Assembly: GCF_030166655.1 (NCBI RefSeq)
Contig: NZ_CP126446.1
Span: forward strand, 2,976,001-3,040,000
Origin: Pontibacillus chungwhensis
Lineage (GTDB): Bacteria > Bacillota > Bacilli > Bacillales > BH030062
Length of the DNA: 64,000 nucleotides
Direction of reading: 5' to 3'
Shown one piece after another: positions 1 to 8,896 of the stretch. Below the pieces are notes generated by a model, which was given only the letters and a program-made list of their open reading frames with translations, did not search any database and was not told where the DNA came from. How positions within the stretch are numbered: the stretch's first letter is position 1; each line of letters starts with the position of its first letter. A program made the position numbers and the translations under genes.

Positions 1-1064
1 AACACCGTCGGAATCAAAGAAGAATAAGCATAATACCGTATCCGTCCCATTACAAAATCAATGTCTAATAATCGTTTCGCCGTAATCAGATAGATAAACG
101 TAAACGGCATGACTACAAGAAACAAAGCGCTCGCTTCGCCTGACATCACCTGGAACCCGAATAAATAGTTGGGTAGCATAAACAAAAGGATAAATGGCGT
201 AAAGGACATGAATAAACCAACAAGCATGTACTTTAGAATAGGGGCATATTCAGTCTGCTTATAACGTTTATACCCGATGATAATTAACGTTAATGCTATG
301 CAAGTGAATGTAATAAACAATATTGAAATAAATTGAGGGTACCAGTCAGGGTAATAACCACTCAGCAAGCAAGCCGCCTCATAAGCAACAACAATAAAGG
401 CAGCAATTTTCATCCAATTGTATACTTCAGATGCATACCACCTGCTTTTTAGCTCTCTGAAATAGCTGTCTACGAAATGTAAGAGTAATGCAGGCCCCAT
501 TAGCAACGTTACCGTATTGACTAAAGTAGAGATCGTGTCCCCTCTAGCAGAACCGCTACCAGATAAGTAGGCAAGGCCAACAGTCAAGAAGAATAATATA
601 AGCCTGTTACCTGATTCATCATGCTTTTTATGAAACAGAATAAACATGGAAAGGAACAGCATGATTAACATAAATGAAGAAGGAAAGAGGATATAGAATA
701 ACCACTGGTCAAGGCTAACCTCATTTTCAATTTTAGAATACTTGACAGGTATACTTCCAGGGGCTTTAATGGTAATGCTATCTGCTTTTTCTACATTCTC
801 ATAGATTTGAACAGTAGGATATTTACTTGTCTCCATTCCGTTAACATCCACGACCCTGCTACCAATCTTTATATCTTGATTAGCCGCCCAGCTATGTTTT
901 TCAACCTCCACCACTTCCCACAAATCCATTTCATTTTTTTCTACATTAATGCCTATATAAGGAATTTTTAGTATCACCATAATCAAATAGGCAGAAAGCA
1001 GAGTGAAGAGAATTGGAAAGAGATAGCGATAGATTCCTCTTAGAAATTTATTGTTCTGTATCAT
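1..1064 (-). CDS. ComP-like sensor histidine kinase, N-terminal part (cut by window edge)
   Basis: The frame is open from an ATG at 1064 to the window edge (354 codons, no stop), so only the membrane sensor part is visible. An AGAGGG ribosome site precedes the ATG. After a first membrane segment (about residues 12-31) comes an extracytoplasmic stretch of about 80 residues with a PDZ-like pattern (KIGSRVVDVNG), then several more membrane segments. The motifs AYLSGSGSARG and RLLDIDFVMGRIRYYA closely parallel the sensor part of B. subtilis ComP, the receptor for the ComX pheromone. The kinase half would lie to the left of the window. No comQ or comX lies directly upstream; the preceding gene is a thioesterase. 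Its ligand is therefore unknown, and a ComP paralogue sensing something else is possible. Confidence 0.75.
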   Translation of the reverse strand, partial: MIQNNKFLRGIYRYLFPILFTLLSAYLIMVILKIPYIGINVEKNEMDLWEVVEVEKHSWAANQDIKIGSRVVDVNGMETSKYPTVQIYENVEKADSITIKAPGSIPVKYSKIENEVSLDQWLFYILFPSSFMLIMLFLSMFILFHKKHDESGNRLILFFLTVGLAYLSGSGSARGDTISTLVNTVTLLMGPALLLHFVDSYFRELKSRWYASEVYNWMKIAAFIVVAYEAACLLSGYYPDWYPQFISILFITFTCIALTLIIIGYKRYKQTEYAPILKYMLVGLFMSFTPFILLFMLPNYLFGFQVMSGEASALFLVVMPFTFIYLITAKRLLDIDFVMGRIRYYAYSSLIPTV

Positions 1065-1155
1065 AAAGTACCCTCTATTTATGTATAGTTTTGAATTCAT
1101 TATCGATCGTTCAGCCTTTTTCTAATTAACCTTATCGATAATCATACAAAGGAAA

Positions 1156-1620
1156 TTACCCTTTTGCAACCGACGGAGAAAGTTCATACGCATTAAGTAT
1201 TTCCCGGGGAATCGACACTGGTTTCCCGGATCCAGCATCAATTTGCACAATTCGTCCCCTGCCTGTTAAACAAACATCACCTTCTTTATTTCTCACTAAA
1301 TAATGAAGGTCATAGGAAGTGTTGCCTACATAATTGATTTTAACAGCCACCGAAAGAACATCATCAAAGAAAACTTGCTTGTGATAATCACACTGAAGAT
1401 CAGCAGCAACTGGAATGCTGTTTGAATCATCTGTTTCTACTTGAAAAGCCCCGACCGATTTTAGGAATTCAATACGCGCTTCTTCAAAATAGGTAAAGGG
1501 AACTGTGTTATTCATATGGCCAAATAAATCAGTCTCTGAAAATCGGACCTTCGTTTTTATAGAAAACGTAAACTCTTCTAACCACTTCTTGGAATCTTCT
1601 ACATAGGAAACTCTTTTCAT
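1156..1620 (-). CDS. ysmA: Hotdog-fold acyl-CoA thioesterase (YsmA-like)
   Basis: This 154-residue protein has the 4-hydroxybenzoyl-CoA thioesterase hotdog pattern: KVRFSETDLFGHMNNTVPFTYFEEAR near residues 20-45, with the catalytic-type Asp and the GHMNN turn. It probably hydrolyses an acyl-CoA in the cytoplasm; the substrate cannot be read from sequence. An in-frame upstream start would give 178 residues, but that extension would run through the sdhB terminator hairpin. A GGGAGG site lies correctly before the ATG at 1620, so that start is chosen. B. subtilis ysmA also follows sdhB. Here a strong hairpin separates the two, so it is probably not cotranscribed at full level. Confidence 0.85.
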   Translation of the reverse strand: MKRVSYVEDSKKWLEEFTFSIKTKVRFSETDLFGHMNNTVPFTYFEEARIEFLKSVGAFQVETDDSNSIPVAADLQCDYHKQVFFDDVLSVAVKINYVGNTSYDLHYLVRNKEGDVCLTGRGRIVQIDAGSGKPVSIPREILNAYELSPSVAKG

Positions 1621-1650
1621 TGATTGTTCCTCCCCGTGTCTTTTCTTAGC

Positions 1651-1688
1651 AAAACAAACTCCTGCAGCTTTAACAGCTGCAGGAGTTT
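1651..1688 (-). terminator. Terminator after sdhB
   Basis: A perfect 14-bp stem (1656-1669 with 1675-1688) and a 5-base loop, followed on the minus strand by GTTTT. It sits 21 bases after the sdhB stop. Confidence 0.85.
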
Positions 1689-1708
1689 GCATTTCATTCT
1701 GATCATTC

Positions 1709-2476
1709 TTAGTTTACTTCATGGTCACTGCCAAAGAAGCTCTTAAAGGAATGTAAAGCTGTCTCTCTATTCATGGAAGCAATCGATGTTGTTAGCGGAA
1801 TGCCCTTCGGACAAGATTGTACACAGTTCTGTGAGTTTCCACACTCCGCAAGTCCACCTTCGCCCATTAATGCTTCTAAGCGTTCATTCTTATTCATAGA
1901 TCCTGTCGGATGAGAGTTGAACAGACGCACTTGGGAAATAGCCGCCGGACCAATAAAGTCAGACTTACTATTTACATTTGGACATGCCTCTAAACATACA
2001 CCACAAGTCATACATTTAGACAGCTCATACGCCCATTGACGTTTGTTTTCAGGCATGCGAGGGCCTGGCCCTAAATCGTACGTACCATCAATCGGTACCC
2101 AAGCTTTCACTTTCTTAAGGGCATCGAACATACGGCTACGGTCAACCGCAAGGTCTCGCATAACAGGGAAAGTAGACATCGGCTCAAGACGAATCGGCTG
2201 CTCAAGCTGATCGACTAGCGCTGTACAAGATTGGCGAGGCTTGCCATTAATCTTCATAGAACAAGCACCACAGACCTCTTCTAAGCACCCCATATCCCAA
2301 TAAACAGGCGTTGTGTCTTCACCATTTGCGTTAACCGGATTTCGTCGAATTTCCATTAAGGCTGAAATAACGTTCATATTCTGACGATACGGAACCTTAA
2401 ATGTTTCATCATAAGAAGAAGATTCCGGATCATTCTGCCTTTTAATAATAAAGGTGATTTGTTTTGTTTCACTCAT
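1709..2476 (-). CDS. sdhB: Succinate dehydrogenase iron-sulfur subunit
   Basis: SdhB carries electrons from the flavin of SdhA to the membrane anchor SdhC (complex II, TCA cycle and respiration). The 255-residue protein has the [2Fe-2S] cysteines at about 64, 69, 72 and 84 (CLEEVCGAC...C). The [4Fe-4S] and [3Fe-4S] ligands are in CMTCGVCLEACP (about 155-165) and CGNSQNCVQSCPKG (about 212-222). A GGGGG ribosome site precedes the ATG. Only two bases separate it from the sdhA stop, so translation is probably coupled. It is the last gene of sdhCAB, and a strong terminator follows. Confidence 0.98.
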   Translation of the reverse strand: MSETKQITFIIKRQNDPESSSYDETFKVPYRQNMNVISALMEIRRNPVNANGEDTTPVYWDMGCLEEVCGACSMKINGKPRQSCTALVDQLEQPIRLEPMSTFPVMRDLAVDRSRMFDALKKVKAWVPIDGTYDLGPGPRMPENKRQWAYELSKCMTCGVCLEACPNVNSKSDFIGPAAISQVRLFNSHPTGSMNKNERLEALMGEGGLAECGNSQNCVQSCPKGIPLTTSIASMNRETALHSFKSFFGSDHEVN

Positions 2477-2478
2477 GT

Positions 2479-4239
2479 TTATTTACCCCCTTTACTTTTA
2501 GAGTAGTCTCTCTTACGTGGTTGAATGTGAGAGATATCCACGTCTTCATAGCTAAATACTGGGGCGTTCTTCTCTTGATCATAACTTGCCTTCGTCGTTT
2601 TAAGCCATTCTTCATCGTTACGCTCTGGGAACTCAGGTTTATAATGAGCTCCGCGGCTTTCATTACGATTTAGGGCTCCGATGGTAATAACACGCGCCAA
2701 CTGAAGCATGTTTTGAAGCTGACGGGTAAACATAGCACCCTGATTACTCCAGCGCGTCGTATCATTAATGTTGATATCTTTAAAACGCTCTTGAAGTTCT
2801 TGAATTTTCTCATCGGTTTTACGAAGTTTTTCATTTTCACGTACAACCGTTACATTATCTGTCATCCACTCGCCTAGTTCTTTATGAATTTGGTACGCGT
2901 TTTCTGTACCTTTCATATTCAGAATAGCCTCAAACTTCTCTTCTTCTTCTTTTAACTTATCATCAAATAGTTTAGAAGAAACGTCTTCAGCAACTTTGTC
3001 TAAGCCATTAATGTATTGAACAGCTTTCGGTCCTGCTTCCATTCCACCAAAGATGGAAGATAGCAATGAATTAGCCCCAAGACGGTTCCCACCATGTTGA
3101 GTAAAGTCACATTCACCAGCTGCAAATACGCCAGGAATGGTCGTCATTTGATCATAATCCACATACAGTCCACCCATAGAGTAGTGAACGGCAGGGAAGA
3201 TCTTCATCGGTACTTTACGAGGATCGTCACCGACAAATTTCTCGTAGATCTCAATGATTCCGCCAAGTTTAACATCTAATTCTTTTGGATCCTTATGAGA
3301 CAGATCCAGGTAAACCATGTTCTCACCATTGATACCTAGTTTTTGGTTTACACAAACATCAAAGATTTCACGTGTTGCAATATCACGAGGCACAAGGTTT
3401 CCGTAAGCTGGATACTTTTCCTCTAGGAAATACCATGGCTCACCATCTTTATAGGTCCATACACGACCACCTTCACCACGAGCAGATTCACTCATGAGGC
3501 GCAATTTATCGTCCCCAGGAATGGCTGTTGGGTGAATTTGGATGAATTCACCATTCGCATACACAGCTCCTTGTTGGTATAGAGCTGATGCTGCTGAGCC
3601 TGTATTAATTACAGAGTTTGTAGACTTACCAAAGATAATTCCAGGTCCACCTGTTGCGACGATCGTCGCGTCCGCTCTGAAGGCTTTAATCTCGTGGGAA
3701 TTTAGGTTCTGTGCCATAACCCCACGACTCACACCTGATTCATCAATGATGGAGGAAAGGAATTCCCATCCTTCATATTTGGTAACAAGACCTGCGACTT
3801 CATGGCGTCGAACTTGTTCATCTAGTGCATATAGTAACTGTTGTCCTGTTGTTGCTCCGGCATAGGCTGTACGGTGGTGTTGCGTACCCCCGAAACGTCT
3901 GAAGTCCAATAATCCTTCAGGCGTACGGTTAAACATAACACCCATACGATCCAGCATATGAATAATGCTTGGTGCCGCGTCACACATTGCTTTTACAGGA
4001 GGTTGATTGGCAAGGAAGTCCCCGCCATATACTGTATCGTCAAAGTGCTCCCAAGGAGAATCCCCTTCCCCTTTCGTATTTACAGCACCATTAATTCCGC
4101 CTTGCGCACAAACAGAGTGAGAACGCTTAACAGGTACAAGGGAAAGTAAGTCCACGTGTACACCGGCTTCAGCGGCTTTAATTGTTGCCATTAGTCCAGC
4201 GAGTCCCCCGCCTACGACTACGATGTTTTGATTACTCAT
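2479..4239 (-). CDS. sdhA: Succinate dehydrogenase flavoprotein subunit
   Basis: SdhA is the catalytic subunit that oxidises succinate to fumarate. The 586-residue protein begins with the dinucleotide-binding motif VVVGGGLAGL. His41, in the context RSHSVCAQGG, is at the position of the covalent FAD attachment. HPTAIPG and SARGEGGRVW contribute to the dicarboxylate site. Length and order (sdhC-sdhA-sdhB) match the Gram-positive diheme-type complex II. The protein is peripheral on the inner face of the membrane, held by SdhC. Confidence 0.98.
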   Translation of the reverse strand: MSNQNIVVVGGGLAGLMATIKAAEAGVHVDLLSLVPVKRSHSVCAQGGINGAVNTKGEGDSPWEHFDDTVYGGDFLANQPPVKAMCDAAPSIIHMLDRMGVMFNRTPEGLLDFRRFGGTQHHRTAYAGATTGQQLLYALDEQVRRHEVAGLVTKYEGWEFLSSIIDESGVSRGVMAQNLNSHEIKAFRADATIVATGGPGIIFGKSTNSVINTGSAASALYQQGAVYANGEFIQIHPTAIPGDDKLRLMSESARGEGGRVWTYKDGEPWYFLEEKYPAYGNLVPRDIATREIFDVCVNQKLGINGENMVYLDLSHKDPKELDVKLGGIIEIYEKFVGDDPRKVPMKIFPAVHYSMGGLYVDYDQMTTIPGVFAAGECDFTQHGGNRLGANSLLSSIFGGMEAGPKAVQYINGLDKVAEDVSSKLFDDKLKEEEEKFEAILNMKGTENAYQIHKELGEWMTDNVTVVRENEKLRKTDEKIQELQERFKDININDTTRWSNQGAMFTRQLQNMLQLARVITIGALNRNESRGAHYKPEFPERNDEEWLKTTKASYDQEKNAPVFSYEDVDISHIQPRKRDYSKSKGGK

Positions 4240-4293
4240 TTTTAATGCTCACTCCCTTAATTTCTTTCCAAACAATCTATTTCGTACATACGT

Positions 4294-4902
4294 TTAAACA
4301 AATGCTAAAATAGCTGCTACCCCTACATAACTTAATGCGACAAAAATCGCCAACGTTACATACGTAGAAATACGCTGTGAACGAGGGGACATTGTAATTC
4401 CCCAGCTTACTAAGAATGACCATAAACCATTGGCGAAGTGGAATGTTGTCGAAACAACACCGATTATGTAGAACGCAACCATAAACGGATTAGATAAAAT
4501 ATCTGCCATTAAGGAAAAGTTTACTTCTTCTCCAAATGCAGCTTGAATTCGCGTCTCCCATACGTGCCATGTTACAAAGATAAGCGTAATGATTCCTGAA
4601 ATACGCTGTAGATAGAACATCCAGTTACGGAAATAACCATATTGGTTTACGTTATTCTTAGACGTAAAAGCAATATAAACTCCGTAAATGGCATGGAAGT
4701 AAAGAGGAATGAAAATGATAAATAACTCTAATACAATACGGAACGGAAGACTTTCCATAAAATGAGCCGCATCGTTAAACGCCTGTTCCCCTCTTGTTGC
4801 GAAATGGTTCACAACTAAGTGTTGGAGCAAGAAAACTCCAACTGGAATAACCCCTAGTAATGAATGTAACCTGCGATAAAAAAACTCTCGATTGCCTGCC
4901 AT
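4294..4902 (-). CDS. sdhC: Succinate dehydrogenase cytochrome b558 subunit
   Basis: SdhC is the five-helix diheme membrane anchor that passes electrons to menaquinone. In this 202-residue protein, histidines fall at 28, 70, 113 and 155, the same numbers as the heme ligands known for B. subtilis SdhC, and another at 13. Membrane segments are centred near residues 22, 65, 105, 145 and 190. It is the first gene of the operon. A sigma-A promoter and a cre-like palindrome lie in the 326-bp gap shared with the divergent yslB. Confidence 0.97.
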   Translation of the reverse strand: MAGNREFFYRRLHSLLGVIPVGVFLLQHLVVNHFATRGEQAFNDAAHFMESLPFRIVLELFIIFIPLYFHAIYGVYIAFTSKNNVNQYGYFRNWMFYLQRISGIITLIFVTWHVWETRIQAAFGEEVNFSLMADILSNPFMVAFYIIGVVSTTFHFANGLWSFLVSWGITMSPRSQRISTYVTLAIFVALSYVGVAAILAFV

Positions 4903-4963
4903 GTGTGACGTTTACCCCCCTCGAATAGTATGTAACTTATAGTTGCACAAACTTTTCAGACAA

Positions 4964-4975
4964 TAAAGCGCTTTA
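4964..4975 (-). promoter_or_regulatory. cre-like palindrome in the sdhC leader
   Basis: TAAAGCGCTTTA is a perfect 12-bp palindrome around GCGC and resembles the CcpA-binding cre consensus. It lies downstream of the sdhC promoter, where a bound repressor would block elongation. CcpA control here is inference. Confidence 0.45.
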
Positions 4976-5053
4976 CTAAACCCTTAAAAAAAGGAAACAA
5001 ATTCGAGTCTTCCTTGATTTATCTGAAAAAAATGCACAATTTATGTCACGTTT

Positions 5054-5082
5054 ATTGTACTTCTATCCATGGTGAGCGTCAA
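5054..5082 (-). promoter_or_regulatory. Sigma-A promoter of sdhCAB
   Basis: TTGACG, a 17-bp spacer, then TACAAT. Transcription would start near 5047, leaving a leader of about 145 nt. The rest of the 4903-5228 gap holds the cre-like site and an inverted repeat (TATTGCAG 5173-5180 with CTGCAATA 5194-5201) in front of yslB. Confidence 0.7.
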
Positions 5083-5228
5083 GAAAACATGTTCATAAAA
5101 TGGTGAATTATGGTGTGTTCCTTTTCTCTCTTCTCTCTATTTTTTAGACTTTGCCCGATTTTGAAAAGAACATATTGCAGAGAATCTTGCCCCCTGCAAT
5201 AATATAAAAAGAGAGAGGATGAACCTAA

Positions 5229-5660
5229 ATGAATGAACAAATTGCCAACTTATTCGATGAATACAGCGATGTACCCTCTTCCCTGATCGGCCATGAGGTA
5301 CTGAGAAATCAACTTTTACCAGATTTACTGGGGAAAGAGAAAGACACAATTTTATATTTCATGGGAAAAAGTTTAGCCCGAAAATATCCTTGTCACACGA
5401 TTGATGAGGTCGGAACCTTTTTCGGGGCAATGTCCTGGGGAGTGCTTTCTTTAGAGAAAGAAAAAAAGAAAGAGTATAAATTTACTCTTTCAGGTGACTT
5501 AACTCAAAAAAGATTAAAGTACAAAACGCCTTACAACTTTCGCTTAGAAGCCGGCTTCATAGCTGAACAAGTAACATTATTACAAGGAGTATCCGCCGAA
5601 TGTGCCTATGAATGTCTCCATAAAAAGAAGTCCGTTACCTTTACGGTGATGACGACGTAA
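5229..5660 (+). CDS. yslB: YslB family protein (DUF2507), function unknown
   Basis: This 143-residue soluble protein resembles B. subtilis YslB in length, in motifs (SLIGHEVLRNQLLPDLLG at about 16-33, LEAGFIAEQV near residue 100) and in place, divergent from sdhC. The family has a bacterial V4R-like or TRAPP-like fold of uncertain role. An AGAGAGG ribosome site precedes the ATG. It is one of the few plus-strand genes here. Its 3' end overlaps the 3' end of the convergent gene at 5641 by 20 bases, which suggests the neighbour was joined here fairly recently. Confidence 0.85.
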   Translation: MNEQIANLFDEYSDVPSSLIGHEVLRNQLLPDLLGKEKDTILYFMGKSLARKYPCHTIDEVGTFFGAMSWGVLSLEKEKKKEYKFTLSGDLTQKRLKYKTPYNFRLEAGFIAEQVTLLQGVSAECAYECLHKKKSVTFTVMTT

Positions 5661-7107
5661 CCCATTTGTACAGAGTAATATCACTATAAACGGGATCAAA
5701 CAAAGGATCAGACGTAAACTTTTTTACAGCCGTGAAATCAGTGGTATCCATCCCCTGTTGGATAAAGCCTTGAACTACCCGGTCTGTAACGTAGACCGTT
5801 TTTCCTTGTTTCAGTTGATTACTGGCATCTTCTTTAAATAAAGCATACGTTTGAATCTTTTGAAACGATTTAGAAACTCCTACATATTGAAGGACACGCT
5901 CTTCTTCCCACGTATATATTTTTAAAGGCTCAGATTGCTGTTCTACATAGTTCGCCAGTTGATACGTAGCAGGTAACTCCGTTGCCTGCTTATGTACGTA
6001 ATATCCACCTATCCCTGTATTCATCAATAGAAGAAGCGAAACCACCCCTATTTTGCGTTTCCCTCCCCCTTTTAAGAGGTGTACCAACAATAAAATCACG
6101 AGGATCACTACCGTCGGTAAGATATGTCTTGGCTTGTCTACATTTTGCGCGAAGAAAGCCCAGAACGTATAAGCTGTTCCCAAACTCCACCACAACTTTT
6201 CATAGAGCACAGAGGATGGCCCACGGAATAAGGAAAGGACTAGCACCCCATATAATATCAGGATTAAAACCGAGTGAACCGAAAGACCAGTCCATAAGAT
6301 ATTCGTCCAAATAAACGTCCATACTCGAGTTATAAAGGGGGCTTGTTCTGTAGCAATAGAACCACCCCAACCTGTAAAATGCCCTTCAACAAACTTTGTA
6401 GCTATAAACTGAAAACTGTCTATCCCACCCACCGAAAGGATTAAAGGATAAACCCATAAGAATTGAAACAAGAACGCTATCCCAGCCTGTTCTAGTACAT
6501 GTCCGAGTCCTTTTTCTCTCAGCCTTTTGTACCACAATAAAAGGATTCCTACACAAAAAGGTAAATAAGAGAGACGCACCCCCATCAAGAGACTGAAAAG
6601 AGCAAGGGGAAGAAGATCATATCGATACCGCCCCCTCTCAAGAGCAACCATAAGCCCCCATATGTACCACCACAAAATCGTAAAAGCAGTCCCTTCAGAC
6701 ATAGGAGAGGCAATGATAATCGTTAAAAATGGAATGGATTGAGAGAAAGCGACAGCAATAAGCGCTTTAGAAATAGTCAAATACCTTCTATAAATGAACC
6801 ACATGGGAAGTAATGAGGATAAGGAAAACAGACTGTTCCAAAGAGCTAAGGAACGCGCAGGGTCTTCTACCCAGAGATTCACAAGCATTCCACCCAATAT
6901 AAAATAAGGGTATCCAGGAAAATGGGGTTGCATATCTAAGAGATTATAGCTTTGCACCCCTAAAGCAAAATCAACCGCGTCCCAGCTTCTAGCGAATGCA
7001 CTGCTATATAGAATACGAAACGATAATATGGCTATTAAGGATAAAAGGGCAAAACCGATATAAAATTTTTCACTAAGGCATAATTGTTTATTTTGCACAT
7101 GGTTCAC
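5641..7107 (-). CDS. Polytopic membrane protein, probable GT-C type glycosyltransferase
   Basis: A 488-residue protein with about ten membrane segments. Early in the sequence is the pattern RSWDAVDFALGVQ followed by PHFPGYPYFILGG. An acidic residue in the first outside loop is typical of GT-C glycosyltransferases, which use polyprenyl-phosphate sugars on the outer face of the membrane (PMT/ArnT-like). A hydrophilic C-terminal region of about 100 residues follows the last helix. I cannot name the donor or acceptor. The GT2 gene at 9063 could make its lipid-linked donor, but that is inference. It has its own GGAAGTG ribosome site and follows the iron-permease terminator, so it is probably transcribed separately. 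Its end overlaps yslB tail to tail. Confidence 0.6.
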   Translation of the reverse strand: MNHVQNKQLCLSEKFYIGFALLSLIAILSFRILYSSAFARSWDAVDFALGVQSYNLLDMQPHFPGYPYFILGGMLVNLWVEDPARSLALWNSLFSLSSLLPMWFIYRRYLTISKALIAVAFSQSIPFLTIIIASPMSEGTAFTILWWYIWGLMVALERGRYRYDLLPLALFSLLMGVRLSYLPFCVGILLLWYKRLREKGLGHVLEQAGIAFLFQFLWVYPLILSVGGIDSFQFIATKFVEGHFTGWGGSIATEQAPFITRVWTFIWTNILWTGLSVHSVLILILYGVLVLSLFRGPSSVLYEKLWWSLGTAYTFWAFFAQNVDKPRHILPTVVILVILLLVHLLKGGGKRKIGVVSLLLLMNTGIGGYYVHKQATELPATYQLANYVEQQSEPLKIYTWEEERVLQYVGVSKSFQKIQTYALFKEDASNQLKQGKTVYVTDRVVQGFIQQGMDTTDFTAVKKFTSDPLFDPVYSDITLYKWVTSSSP

Positions 7108-7124
7108 TTCCTACGTTAGATACG

Positions 7125-7150
7125 AAAAAACCCGCTCGTATGGCGGGTTT
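7125..7150 (-). terminator. Terminator after the FTR1 permease gene
   Basis: Stem AAACCCGC (7128-7135) with GCGGGTTT (7143-7150), followed on the minus strand by six T residues. It lies between the permease stop and the start of the GT-C gene. Confidence 0.85.
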
Positions 7151-7172
7151 TACAAGTACGTTATAGAGAGGG

Positions 7173-8108
7173 TCAAGCTACTGTTTGATCCACTGTTTTC
7201 GTTTTTTTCTTTCTAAATAGCGTGATTTCCTTTGCATGCCAGATATTGGCGCCAATGATAAAGACAAAGTATAACCAATAGGCTGCAATTTGTTCGACAG
7301 TTGGATTATGGCTATAACCAAACATAGCAGCCATAAATAAACCGATCTGACCACTGATCATCACGTCACCGCCGGTGTCTCTCTCAAAATGAACCTCATC
7401 TTGATAGTGTTCAGGCATGAATTCTACGATATTATAAACAGCTTTGGGCGTTCCTTGAACCGTTTCGTACACAGATCCCATCTTCCCAAGGTCTTGTAAC
7501 ATGCCAATTCCTTGAACCAATAGTCCAGCGGCAATAAACATGATTAGGACTCCTGTAACTCGGAAAAAGGTTTTTAAAGAGAACTTCATTGTGCCTGTGA
7601 AGAATAGATAACCTAATATTAACGCAAGCATTAAGCCGCTAAGAGCTCCGTAGCTAGTGAATACATCTTGAATTTCTCCCCCGCTTATGGCCGCAAAGAA
7701 GAAGACTGTTTCTACACCTTCACGAAGAACAATTAAATACGTATGCAATACAAGGGCCGTTACACTACCAGCTGTGACAGCAGCGTTAATCTTTTTCTGC
7801 ATATCTCCGTTTACATTCTTTGATTCTTTCTTCATCCACATAACCATGTGGCTAAGTAAGATGACAGAAGCAAACATAATCCCTATTTTTAAATAAACTT
7901 CAGACCCAAAGCTAGCAAAGCCAGTAAAGATAACTTGGAATAATAAAGCTACTCCGAAGCTGCTTAGTAAAGCAAAGAATACACCAGCAAATACCCAAGG
8001 ATGATATTTCTTAGCATCCAAACGTGTTAAATAACTTAAAATGAGCCCGACGATCAATATGGCTTCTAACGCTTCTCTCAGTGTAATCAGAAAGGCTTGA
8101 AAATCCAT
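7173..8108 (-). CDS. efeU: FTR1/EfeU family high-affinity iron permease
   Basis: A 311-residue membrane protein of about seven helices with two copies of the iron-translocating R-E-x-x-E motif: REALE (11-15) and REGVE (129-133). The family imports iron after oxidation of Fe(II). No EfeB peroxidase or EfeO cupredoxin-type protein is encoded nearby. Instead, a small exported protein with a C-terminal anchor precedes it by 20 bases. A perfect Fur box covers the promoter of the pair, so iron starvation should switch it on. A terminator follows directly. Confidence 0.92.
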   Translation of the reverse strand: MDFQAFLITLREALEAILIVGLILSYLTRLDAKKYHPWVFAGVFFALLSSFGVALLFQVIFTGFASFGSEVYLKIGIMFASVILLSHMVMWMKKESKNVNGDMQKKINAAVTAGSVTALVLHTYLIVLREGVETVFFFAAISGGEIQDVFTSYGALSGLMLALILGYLFFTGTMKFSLKTFFRVTGVLIMFIAAGLLVQGIGMLQDLGKMGSVYETVQGTPKAVYNIVEFMPEHYQDEVHFERDTGGDVMISGQIGLFMAAMFGYSHNPTVEQIAAYWLYFVFIIGANIWHAKEITLFRKKKTKTVDQTVA

Positions 8109-8128
8109 TATTGTTTCCCCCTCTATGC

Positions 8129-8878
8129 CTACTCCTTCTTGCGGTTTTTCGTGCGATTAAAGACAATTAATAGGATAAATAATCCAACAAGTCCTATGGA
8201 TAACCACTTCCAAATTGGATTGGATTCCCCGTCTTCACCACCGAAGATCCCTAAGTTTTCTTCTGTTAGGTTCGCATCATCATCTTCTTGGGCCGGAACT
8301 GGAAATGCTTCCGTTAAAGACGTATTGATTTCGTTAATTTCACGATCAAATGTTTCCTGATCACTTTGTTGATCTCCGATACCAAACAATCCGGGATTCC
8401 CTAATGATTGCAAGGCCTCGTCGAAAGATTCATAAATGGATTGAACCGCTTCTTCCCCTTCATCTTCCTTATAGGTAGGCTTTAACACATCAAACGTCCC
8501 TCGCGCTTTAGCGAGCAGCAATTTGGCCTGACCATAATCCTCAAATTGTTCTTGTGCAAAATGAAGACGGCGCTCCACGTTTAAACGTAATGCTGTTCGA
8601 TAACTTTTTAACAACAATTCTTTATCTTTATTGTCGAGCGCTTCTTCTATGTAAGGAACGGTTTGTTTAAAATATAAATCAAATTCTTTATTATACGTAT
8701 CTATGACTTGCTCGGCTTGATCCCACTTATCAGCATCCACGTATTGTTTTACTTCTTTATAAGCTTCGGCAAATTTCTCTTCACCGGGGTCCCCATAAGA
8801 GTAAGCAGCTGTATTAGTTGGATCCATAATGATGAAACTCAGTGTAAGCGTTATGATGGAAATGATAATCTTTTTCAT
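8129..8878 (-). CDS. Exported, membrane-anchored partner of FTR1 permease
   Basis: A 249-residue protein with an N-terminal signal peptide (about 1-24), a helical, Glu/Gln-rich outside domain (25-200), an acidic linker, and a single C-terminal membrane helix (about 223-241) followed by a basic tail. The LLLKSYRTALRLNVERRL and LGNPGLFGIG stretches resemble the extracytoplasmic module that many FTR1 permeases carry as an N-terminal extension. Here it appears as a separate gene just before the permease. That suggests iron capture or delivery to the channel, which is inference. The family is not named with certainty. Its promoter is overlapped by a perfect Fur box. Confidence 0.7.
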   Translation of the reverse strand: MKKIIISIITLTLSFIIMDPTNTAAYSYGDPGEEKFAEAYKEVKQYVDADKWDQAEQVIDTYNKEFDLYFKQTVPYIEEALDNKDKELLLKSYRTALRLNVERRLHFAQEQFEDYGQAKLLLAKARGTFDVLKPTYKEDEGEEAVQSIYESFDEALQSLGNPGLFGIGDQQSDQETFDREINEINTSLTEAFPVPAQEDDDANLTEENLGIFGGEDGESNPIWKWLSIGLVGLFILLIVFNRTKNRKKE

Positions 8879-8896
8879 TTGAGACCTCCTACGATA

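Noticed and set aside
2464-4149. Several plus-strand frames inside sdhA
   Set aside because: They are antisense shadows of a strongly conserved gene, with no ribosome sites.
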